From assembly GCA_963556145.1 (NCBI GenBank), contig OY744469.1:1550001-1614000 (forward strand): DNA of 64,000 bases, given 5' to 3'. The position numbers and the translations under genes are program-made. Under the pieces are notes generated by a model. That model was not told the origin of the DNA, searched no databases, and saw nothing but the letters and a program-made list of their open reading frames with translations. Below are positions 54,817-64,000 of this stretch, piece after piece (positions within the stretch are counted from its first letter, which is position 1; every line of letters begins with the position of its first letter). Source of the stretch: Hygrocybe punicea. Lineage: Eukaryota > Basidiomycota > Agaricomycetes > Agaricales > Hygrophoraceae.

Positions 54817-56163
54817 CTACACAATTAATCTTAAGTATGTGGGGTGAGGAAGGGGGAAGTGTGAAAATGAGGGGGGGGGATGGCAGAGAGAATGGGAGGG
54901 GGAATGGGGGGAATGGGAATGGGAAATGGGGAGGAATGGGAATGGGTGGGGGAAAGTGAGAGGGAGGGGGAATAGGAGTGGGAGTGGGTGGGGGAAAGGG
55001 AAGGGGGGGAGAGGGAAGGTGAAGGGGAGGGGGAAAGTCAGGGGGAGAGGGAAAGGGGGGAGGGGGAAAGGAAGAGGGAAAGGGTGGGGGAAAGGGAAAG
55101 TGAGAGGGAGAAGGAAAGGAGGGGAAAGGGTGGGGGAAGGAAAAGGGAGGGGGAAGGGAAAGGGAGGGGGAAAGTGGAAGGGGGTGAGAGGGGGAAAGGG
55201 AGGGGGAAAGTGGAAGGGGGAGGAAGGAGAGGGGGAAAGGGAGAAGGAAGGGGAGGGGGAAAGAGGGAGAGGGAGAGTTTGAGGGAGGGGGAGTAAAGGG
55301 TTAGCAGGGAAGGGGGAGAAGGAGGCGGGGGAGGGAGGGGACTTACAGGTGCTGGCCCCTGTCACCGTTGCTGCTGCTGCTGCTGTCGTCGCTGTTGCTG
55401 GCCTGCTGCTGTTGCCGTTGCCACTGCTGCTGGTGTGTCGCTGTTGCCGCTGCCAGGTTGCCACTGTCAGGTTAATGACTGGGCGTCGTGGTGTGTCCTG
55501 TGGTGGCCTGGCGTGTGTGGGCGCCATTATAGTCAGTAAAATCAGTCAAAATTATTATAAAAAACTTACCTGGACAGCGGGGGTGGGTGCACTACCCGCC
55601 GCTGCACTCCCCATTGCCATCTCTGGCTCCTGTGGTTGGCTGGCATCGCGTGTGTTGGCGGTGCGTGGGCGTGGGTGCAGGTGGGCACGGGTGTGGAGGT
55701 GGGTGCTGAGGTGGGTATGGGCTTGGTTGCTGGGCGTTGTTGGTCACCGGGCGTGGTCGTAGTTAGTAAAATATGTAAAAAAGTAATAAAAACAGCTTAC
55801 CTGGGCAGCGGGGGTGCACCACCCGCCGCTGCGCCCCCCGTTGCCGTCCCTGGCTCCTGTGGTTGGCTGGCCTCGCATGTGTTGGCGGTGCGTGGAGGTG
55901 GGCGTGGAGTTGGGCATGGTGTGGTTGATGGGTCGTGGGTGCGGGCGTGGTTGTTTGGGTGTTGGCGGGGTCTGTTGTTTGGCATTTGGTGTGTGTGTGT
56001 GGGTGGATGTGGGTGTTGTCGTGTTGTTCGCGTTGTTTGGTTTGTTGGTTTGTTGATGATCATGTGACGCACTGAAATGGTCTGTGCACCAAACAAACCT
56101 ATATAAACTCCCAAAACTCAGCTGTCTATTTCGGGGCAGCGCCCCAATTAAGTAGATATACAA
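54817..56163 (-). other. Low-complexity spliced cassette with duplicated exon and TATA box
   Basis: Read on the minus strand: a TATA-like TTTATATAGG near 56100; a Thr/Pro/His-rich exon ending GCTGCCCAG|GTAAGC at 55797; an intron with TTTTACTAAC; a second, homologous exon ending GTCCAG|GTAAGT near 55569; then a purine-strand tract (54840-55330 on the plus strand). The exon block occurs twice (55570-55740 and 55800-55960). The translation has extreme composition, so protein coding is doubtful, but the splice signals are well formed. Confidence 0.4.
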
Positions 56164-56470
56164 TAAATTAGATAATAGTATTAAAATTTTTACTCTACAA
56201 TTCCTAATGGAATCCGAATGGATTCCAAGTTGAGTCCAATGCAGAATAAATGCTAGGACTTTACTCGGAATTCCATAGGATTCCTCAGATTCCTAGTATT
56301 CCACTTGGATTCCACTTGGAATCAGCTGGGACTAGGAATGCACTAGGACTGAGTTTATAGTGATAATTCTAACAATTTGGCTAGACTTGAAATTCACTCG
56401 GAATCTACTCGGAATCCTAGGAATCCGAGCATTCTGATCGGATTCCACTAGGAATGTGTGGCTCAGTGTA

Positions 56471-57049
56471 AAGTGCTCCATGCGAGGTGCAGCCGAGCCC
56501 AGATCTGGGTTCTTCTTAAGTAATGGATTGTTTCCCAATCAAAATCTGACTTGATTGATGTGTGCAATGACATGTAAAATTCATATGCGAAATAGTGGAC
56601 ATGCTTCCGCATGCCTCACACAAGTTTGGTCACATCACGACCAAACATGACCAAATTCCTTTCATGTGGGGGAGAATAGAAGCAATAATTGGTGTTGAGC
56701 TGGCACATTTGCTTTGAAAATTAAATTGGAAACTGCAAGCACATTCTCCCCCCACAATTTTAGCTATTGGTTAGCATTAAAAAATGTGAGTATTGCAATG
56801 AAATGGTGCATCTATGAATTTGGCTTGCTCACAAATTGGGCCTTTCAGGAATCCTATCAATCACACCCTTTATGAAGAAGTGGATGGGATTGAATATATA
56901 AATGTTATGTGGGTGTTGGGTTCATCTGGATGCAGAACTGGAATGCTGATATTTAAGCCAGTTTATCACAGCATCATGCTGATCCTCAGCAAACTCCTGA
57001 AAGGGACCGTCAGGGTGAAAGAGAGTGTGAAAGGCTGCAAAGACTGCAG
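56471..57049. other. Spacer between pogo relic and Helitron relic
   Basis: Should contain the remaining 3' end of the pogo-type element and the 5' end and promoter of the Helitron. Neither boundary could be located. No gene was seen. Confidence 0.35.
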
Positions 57050-57433
57050 ATGACATCTCCTTCCATTCATCAACAAAGAACATATGACCGTCAGCCTCCA
57101 ATCATTCAGCCAAACTTTGGCATGCCATCCTCAGTCCCTGTTTACCCACAACAACCGACTTCATCAAGTCGTCATTGGCCAGTTCCAGTGGATGTTTATC
57201 CTGGCTTGCCAAGACATCAGATTGCACATCATGACAGATGAGTGGCCTATTACCAGCAGCAGGCTTCAGGAAGAGAGGTTCCACCCGTGTCATCTAATGT
57301 GCCACCTCCAAGAAACTGGGAGGAGGAGTTGCAACAGGGATTTGAATGGACGCATGCTGAATGGGTCAGACAATGTGGACAAACAAATCAGCAGTGACCT
57401 GTGAGGCCTACAGAGTTTAATGCTGCACCTCAG

Positions 57434-59061
57434 TGTTATAGATCGCTTCTGCAGCAGGCTCTGGCAACAATCAACTTAACTGGGAGGCGGTTTCCAGAGG
57501 AGAGAAGAGCAGTTTTCATTGTTGCTTACAGCTAAGACAACACTGCTAAGAGGGGGGGGTCAAGGTCTAATGTCATTGCGAGCCATGGGGGTTACCCAAA
57601 ACAAGATGAGTCTGCCCCAAGAACCAGACTAAACATAAGGAAAAGAAAGAAGAAAAAGTCTGAACCAACAACAAGAACAGTATATATAGTGACTGGTCTT
57701 GAGGGGAGGTAAATGGGAATACAACCATGAAGCTACCACATGTCCAACTACACCATGTGTTCACCATGAGGCGCACATGAGGTGTCCTCATGTCGATGTT
57801 CTCACAATCCAACTGGAGGCCTGGGTGTCATTGAGGATAGAAGAGGTCCGGATGACTCGGATGATTTGTCATCAGATCATGTGACATGCAGAATTGCCAA
57901 TTCGGAGTCAATACTTGCTGTAACAGGCAAGTGCGCAGTCTGGCAAGTGCAATGCACAGTCGGGTTGAAGAGGGGTATTGTCCAGTGTAGGATTGGTGAA
58001 GGGAGTGTCTTGAGGTAGTGTGGATATAGCGGCAAGGTTGGTATGAAAGAAAACAAAGGAATGTATGGAGGAAAAACCAACTAGGACAGTGGGCTAGTCG
58101 AGGTCAGACATGTGAACAGCATAAGCTATACCGGATGACAATGTCTGTGTCAATGACATATTGAAGGGTGATGTCTTGTCCTGTCTGTGGAACAATGCAG
58201 TCCACCTGATATTGGTATTCGTCCAAGAAAGGGTATTGTTGTAAACGAATGTGGGAGGTATCAAGGTTAAAGATGGAAAAGGATAAATGAACGTGGGTCC
58301 AGGTTTCGAGTCATGGCACGAGTGACAAGCTGTGGGAATAAGATGTCGGGTGCTGTATTGAAGTGATGTCATGTGAACAATACACAATAGGGGTTGGTTC
58401 ACTGTTTGGGAAGTCGTATGGTCTGTGGTTGAAGGCCAAAAGAATGTGCTTCAGCAATGGTCGGATTGGAGGAAACAGTGAAATGTCTTGTGATCGAGGA
58501 TTGTTCAGGGCATGCGTGCAGATGAGGAATGTCATCGGATCGTCAGGGAGGATAATGGTAGGCACGGGATACGAAAGTGGAAACCATATATCCGGGAATG
58601 GCAATTGTCAATTACGTGTTGGTATACTGTCAAGGCGGATGTCGGTTTCATCAATGAAGGAAGGTTGCCTTTTCCAGAGGCAAATCATGATGATATAGAA
58701 ACCGATCAGGAAGGTGATCGCTATGGCACCAATGATCATTACGGTTATGAACTGTTTGGTGAGGATAGCCATTGTGCGTCGGTTTGGGAAGACAGTATGT
58801 CGTACAGCGAAGACAATGAAAGTGACGTCTGTTGGCAAGGTGACTATTTGGATACAGCAAGGTAACGTGGGAATGTGTCCATGGTCGGTCTGGATTGTTC
58901 TAGAAGAAAGGATAAAAAGAGAACAAGAACAAGAATATACAATGATGTCCAAAAGAAGACAAAATGCAAAGGGGAATGAAAAAGGAAGGTGTGGGTAAAG
59001 TGGAATCGTCATGGTGTGTACCGGAGTTGGAATCGGAGTTGCAGAGTTGAAAAATGTAACA
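57434..59061. mobile_element. 1.6-kb LTR family, copy 3 (solo LTR, 1,628 bp)
   Basis: TGTTATAGATCGCTTCTGC...GAAAAATGTAACA with perfect 5-bp TSD ctcag (57429-57433, 59062-59066). It interrupts the Helitron frame, and removing it and one TSD restores the frame. Carries an intact antisense 54-codon membrane-protein ORF. Confidence 0.85.
58608..58772 (-). CDS. 54-aa single-pass membrane protein ORF within LTR copy 3
   Basis: Reads MAILTKQFITVMIIGAIAIT, then FLIGFYIIMICLWKR, and a tail ending DSIPTRN with TGA. Same design as the ORF at 49895-50065: the hydrophobic helix is nearly invariant, while many third codon positions differ. Expression is unknown. Confidence 0.45.
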   Translation of the reverse strand: MAILTKQFITVMIIGAIAITFLIGFYIIMICLWKRQPSFIDETDIRLDSIPTRN

Positions 59062-62000
59062 CTCAGCCACCTAGGACAAGTCGCTACAAGGAACTGAAGG
59101 CCAGATGTGCAAAGAAAAAGTCTGGACATCAGGACCAATTTGTTGTTGATGACAAATGGCAACACCAATTCAATGCAGAGTACCAATGGTTGGCAGAACA
59201 GGATCTTCTTGCCAAGCAGGCTGAAGAACAACAATTGCACCAACTGCATCAGCAGGAGGAGCAAAGTCTTCAGGAACGCCAACATCAGGCTATTCTTCGA
59301 GAAGAAGAACGTTAGCAGCAGAAGAACCTGGATGATGCCAAACAAAAACATCTTGCACAACAGTTGGAAGCAGAACAACTGGCCCAACTGCATCAAGAGC
59401 AGCAGAGGTCACATCTTGCCAGAGAGACAAGTTTGGCAAGACAGTTGGAGGAAGAACATTCATTCCAACAACAACGAGAGGAGCAGGAGAGGATGAGACT
59501 GCTTGAAGTCCGTTCAAATCTGCAACATCGAGATGACCAGCACAGGCTAAGACTACTTGAAGTGCAGTCAAATCAGCAACATGAAGAGCAGCAGCAAAGG
59601 TTGAGACAGCTTGAAGTGCACTCACACCAGCAGCATCAAGAGGACCTTCAGAGGGCATCACAGGAGGTTGTGCTAGAGGACATACATGATCAGGACATTA
59701 GAGCAGAGGCTCATGCTGAAGCACATGAACAGGACAATGCTGTTCATGATGAAATGGTGGCACTGCCAGATGCACTGGCATTGCAGGCACAACAACAAGT
59801 GCCAAAGGGTCGACGACCATATGTCGAGCCACCAGTTCGCTTCAGCATTAAGAGGATGGATGCGGTGTGCTCTCACTGTGGTGCTCTTCACTTCATCACA
59901 GAACATCTCTCAGGGTCTTCTCAAGTCCATCCAAGGTTTGGCATGTGCTGTCTTCAGGGACAGATTCACTTGGAGCCTTTGCCATATCCTCCTCTCACCT
60001 TGAGACGTCTTCTCACAGAAAGCAATCCTCGTGCACATTCTTTCAGGGAACACATATGTCAGTACAATGCCGCATTTGCATTCACCTCCATTGCTGTTCA
60101 GCTCGACATGACTGTCCTCCAAGGTGCCGGTCCTTACTGCTTCCGCATGCATGGCGACATGCATCACAATATGGGTGCTCTCATTCCACAAAATGGTATA
60201 CAGCCTGCTTACACCCAGCTCTACATTCATGACCTGCAAGCTGCTCTTGCCACACGTAATGCTCGCAATCCAAACCTGGATCCCACCATCATGTCTGATC
60301 TCCAGATGATGCTTAATGCTGCAAACCCTTTTGTGCCTCTCTATCAGCATGCATTTCAGATCATGATGGACAAGCCTCCAGAGGAACATGGAAATGTTCA
60401 GGCTCGCTTGGTCCTGCAGCCCAATGCAGATCGCCATCGCTACAACTTGCCCACAGTGGAGGAAGTTACTACCATCATACCAGGAAGTGGAGAAGAGGAG
60501 GTCAACCTTCACAGGGAGATCATTTTGCATCTCAAGACTCCTGATCAAGGTGGTGTCCTCAAAAGGATCAGTCATCTCAATCCTGTCTACTGGCCACTCC
60601 ACTACATTCTTCTCTTTCCAAATGGAGAGCAAGGCTGGCATGATGGCATTCCTTCACTTCCTGGACCCAGAGGTCAATTCTGCACTGAGCATGTCACTCA
60701 GCAGCACTACCATGCTTACAGACTCCACCAAAGGCTTCTACTCCACATCCCTCTTCGTGATCCAGAACCCGATTCACTATTTCGCAGTGGTCAGCTGTTG
60801 CAGCAGTATGTCGTTGATGCTTGGTCTTTGGTAGAAGGCTCAGAGCTCTTTTGGCTGAAGACCCATCAGAAGGATATCAGAGCTGATTTGTACCAGGGCA
60901 TCAGAAATGCCATCCACAATGCAGATGATGGTCCTGTCAATCTTGGACAAGTTGGAACCCACATCATTCTTCCCTCTACACATGCTGGCAGCGCTCACCA
61001 CATGTTCCAGCTGTTTCAAGATTCAATGGCTATCAGCAGATACTGTCAGAAGCCAGATCTCTTTCTGACAATGACCTGCAATCCAAATTGGCGAGAGATT
61101 CAAGAAGAGCTGTTGAAATATGGCAGAGAAGTCAATGATGGTCCAGGCACACCTTTAAGACATCAAACAGCTCATGATCGCCCAGACATCGTCGCACGAG
61201 TCTTCTACCAGAAGATGAATGCACTGTTGAAAGAGGTCAGAGGGGGTCTCTTTGGAGAGGTCGCAGGATTGGTTTACATGGTCAAATTCCAGAAGTGGGG
61301 TTTGTCTCACATGCATCTCCTCATATTTCTTCGGGGTCCTTTCAAGATTTGCACAGTTCCAGACATTGACAGCATAGTCTCTGCTCAGATCCCTGACCCA
61401 GTCACCACACCCCAGTTGTATGACACAGTCACCAAGTGCATGATGCATGGTCCTTGCGGTGCAGAGTTTCCTAACACTCCTTGCATGGTCAATGGGAAGT
61501 GCAGCAAGCATTACCCAAAGATCTTTTCTGCAGAGACCTGCTTTGGAGATGATGGTTACCCAGAGTATGCCAGACCCAACAATGGTCGCACCTTCACAAA
61601 CAGCAAGGGTCATGTCTTTGACAATTGTGATGTCATCCCTTACAACCCATAACTTTCCACACATTACAACTGCCACATCAATGTCGAGATATGTGCTTCC
61701 ATCAAGTACATATACAAGGGGCATGATTTGGCAACTTTGGCTGTGGGGCAGAATGGCAATGCAGAAATTGATGAAATACAGGAGTATATCGATGGTCGTT
61801 ACATTGGTCCTCCAGAAGCTTGCTGGCACATATTCGAGTTCTCCATGCATGAGGAGAGTCCTACTATGTATCGTCTTCCTGTTCACCACAAGGATCAGCA
61901 GACCGTTTTCTTTGAAGAAGAGGACGATGCAGAGCTTATCGCAGACCGTGGTGCTAACAAATCAACTGAGCTCATGGGTTGGTTCAAGGCAAACCAGTCA

Positions 62001-64000
62001 CTGCCTGATGCTGTCAATCACACCTATCAGGATTTCCCCCAGCATTTCATTTGGAACAAGAAGACAAAACCTTGGACCGTTTGTAAAAAAGGTTTTGCCA
62101 TAGCAAGGTTGACCTGGGTTTATCCATCCGCAGGAGAGAGGTTTTACCTCAGGACACTTCTAACCATGGTGAAGGGTGCATTGGATTGGGATGATCTGAA
62201 CAAATTCACTGGTGTCACTTATCCAACTTACAAGGCTGTTTGCCTCACATGTGGCCTCTTGGAGGATGATGGAGAGTGGGACAGCTGTTTGAAGGAAGCA
62301 GGTGAAATACAAACAGGTGGTCAATTGCTCATCCTCTTTGCCACCATCCTCATGCACTGTATACCAACTCAACCAGACGTGCTTTGGACTCAACATAGGG
62401 TTCACATTTGTGATGACTTGCGTGTCAGGATCATAAATCATCACGGCATCCCAGATCCCACAGTGGACCAGGTTTACGATTATGGCCTGTTTTTGATCAA
62501 TGCCATCCTTCTTAATTCTGGCAAAAACCTCTCCCTCTATCCTCCTATGCCTCTTTCTGCAGGTGAATGGCAGGTCCAGCAGAATCCAAATCAACTTCTG
62601 CAGCAGCAATTGGATTTTGACCCATATGATCTCTTGCTTCGTGTTGACTTCAACAGGGGGCGCTTCAATCTTGAGCAACATGTTGCTTATGATACCGTCA
62701 TGCATTCCATCAACAACAAGGAGGAAAAGGCTTTCTTCATTCACAGTGCAGGTGGTGGAGGAAAGACCTTTGTGTGCAATACCATTGCTGCAACTGTTCA
62801 TGCCAATCACAAGGTCGCTCTCACCATCACCTCCTCTGCCATCTCTGCTCTCATCTTGGATGGTGGAAGCACTGCTCACTCTTGATTAAAAATTCCCATT
62901 CCCATCTTTGAGGACTCCACTTGCAGGATACAGAAGCAAAGTGAACTTGCAGATGTTTTGAGGCAGACAGACATCATCATTTGGGATGAAGCTCCAATGC
63001 AGCATCGTCATGCTATCGAGGCACTCAATCGCACATTAAAGGATGTCCTGGATGATAACAGACTCTTTGGAGGAATGACAATGCTGTTTGGTGGTGACTT
63101 TCGCCAGACTACCCCCGTCGTTCCCCATGGCTCCAGGGAGAGGATAGTCAATTCCTCTCTCAAAAGATCCACCTTATGGCCACACATACAGGTCCTTCAC
63201 TTGAAACAGAACATGCATTTGGATCAAACCCCAGAGAGTGAGGCATTCACAGCTTGGCTGTTGGAAGTAGGCGCTGGTCATGGATTGGGTCCCCAAAACA
63301 CCATCCATCTCCCACTTAACATGCACATGCCAGAAAACACTGTCGAATCCCTGATTGACAATCTGTATCCAGGAATTGCAGTTGGGGCTAAACCGGATCA
63401 CTATTTCCTCGACCACACTATTCTCTCTCCAACCAATAACTATGTGGATGACCTCAACCAGGCTATCCTTGACAGGTTTCCAGGTGAAGAGTGTATTGTC
63501 AGATCAATTGACAAAGTCGTCGGCGTCGAAAACATTTACCCCATTGAGTTCCTCAATGCTCAAAAGGCATCAGGCTTACCCTTGGCCAACCTTGCCTTGA
63601 AAATAGGCTGTCCTCTCATGCTTCTTCAAAACATTGATGTTTAAAATGGCCTTTGCAATGGAACCCACATGATTTTGACAGACATCAAACCACATGTGTT
63701 GCAGTGTCACATTTTGGGAGGCAAACATGCTGGACAAACTGTCTTCATTCCAAGGATTACCATCGAGCCTTCAGATGATTCATTGGGCATCCCTTTGTCA
63801 AGGCACCAGTTCCCCGTGCATCTTGTCTTTGCCATGACAATCAACAAATCACAAGGCCAATCTGTCATCAATGTTGGTTTGGACCTTTGTGACCCAATCT
63901 TCTCTCATGGCCAGCTCTACGTTGCTCTTTCCCGCTGCACTTCTGGAGATAGGATCAAAGTTCTGTTTCCTCATCATTCCAATGACACCTCTACATCAAA

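Larger units (their letters stand above)
51851..56468. mobile_element. 4.6-kb CACTG-ended element with GGAATCC subterminal repeats
   Basis: Termini CACTGAGCCACACATTCCTA and TAGGAATGTGTGGCTCAGTG are inverted repeats. Both ends lie next to TA, consistent with a 2-bp duplication. Dense GGAATCC/GGATTCC words fill 51870-52310 and 56205-56450. CACTG ends, a 2-bp TSD and subterminal repeats fit the CACTA/EnSpm group; a Tc1/mariner-type origin is not excluded. No transposase was found. It contains a solo LTR (54181-54549) and a low-complexity cassette. Confidence 0.6.
57050..64000 (+). pseudogene. Helitron Rep/helicase gene, degenerate, runs off the window
   Basis: Rolling-circle transposase-helicase. 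The Gln/Pro-rich N-terminal part (57050-57433) is interrupted by LTR copy 3 (57434-59061). Reading resumes in frame with APQPPRTSRYKELKARCAKK and a long Gln/Glu coiled coil. A zinc-finger-like CSHCGALHF...CC region leads into the Rep core: LFLTMTCNPNWREI and the HUH box GLSHMHLLIFLRG (His codons at 61308-61316). The Tyr motif near 61701 reads SIKYIYKGHD. The helicase has Walker A AGGGGKTF (62751), IIIWDEAPM, and LFGGDFRQTTPVVPHG, ending in MTINKSQGQS and YVALSR. In-frame stops: TGA 57239 and 57395, TAG 59313, TAA 61650, TGA 62883, TAA 63642. Inactive. Confidence 0.85.

Noticed and set aside
54817..55527. 236-codon Pro/Phe-rich minus-strand frame
   Set aside because: Translation of a G/A strand-asymmetric tract; retained only as part of a repeat cassette.

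Overview
The window looks like a piece of a basidiomycete (Agaricomycetes-type) nuclear genome. Genes carry several ~50-60-nt GT-AG introns with CTRAY-like branch sites, the conserved genes are fungal (MED10, a fungal ADIP/Msd1-like protein, a Doa4/USP8-type deubiquitinase, a YPT35-like PX protein), and the repeats are hAT, pogo, Helitron, Crypton-like and LTR families. No prokaryotic features, rRNA genes, CRISPR arrays or recognisable tRNA genes were seen.

Layout. (1) 1-3132: two minus-strand host genes, MED10 (running off the left edge) and an intact 823-aa ADIP-family gene, with an 848-bp foldback element just upstream of the latter. (2) 4607-17699: a stack of transposons. A ~0.77-kb hAT-like element was hit by a ~1.63-kb LTR (5027-17344). 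That LTR was hit by a coding-free LTR element (5183-10899), itself holding a hAT element and a solo LTR that contains another hAT MITE, and by a gag-only LTR element (11282-16253) carrying an intact antisense Zn2Cys6 gene. Most levels are supported by target-site duplications (TSDs), and removing the inserts restores both the LTR length and an underlying antisense ORF. (3) 18000-30240: a dead hAT transposase gene interrupted by three hAT-family elements with 8-bp TSDs, then solo LTRs, another hAT element and a minisatellite. (4) 30548-37990: relics of a PHO85-type cyclin, a Crypton-like tyrosine recombinase and a SAP-motif gene, plus a 985-bp TIR element. (5) 38138-47981: a gene-dense island with a ubiquitin/PD-(D/E)XK-like fusion gene, the USP8/Doa4-type deubiquitinase, a YPT35-like PX gene and a tandem pair of type I membrane protein genes sharing a 5-nt microexon. 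(6) 48550-64000: a pogo-type transposase relic cut by a 1.64-kb LTR and by a 4.6-kb CACTG-ended element, then a Helitron Rep/helicase relic, also cut by that LTR, running off the right edge.

How it fits together. The two host islands are separated by repeat-rich DNA in which transposase genes are broken by TGA stops, often where Arg (CGA) is expected, and by frameshifts. The two LTRs of the young gag element differ almost only by CpG transitions, which suggests methylated, silenced chromatin. The most unusual items are the antisense spliced Zn2Cys6 gene inside a pol-less LTR element, the ubiquitin-nuclease-like fusion beside a deubiquitinase gene, and a small membrane-protein ORF conserved antisense in the 1.6-kb LTR family. 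Coordinates come from reading the sequence by eye; family names rest on motif recognition, not on database searches.
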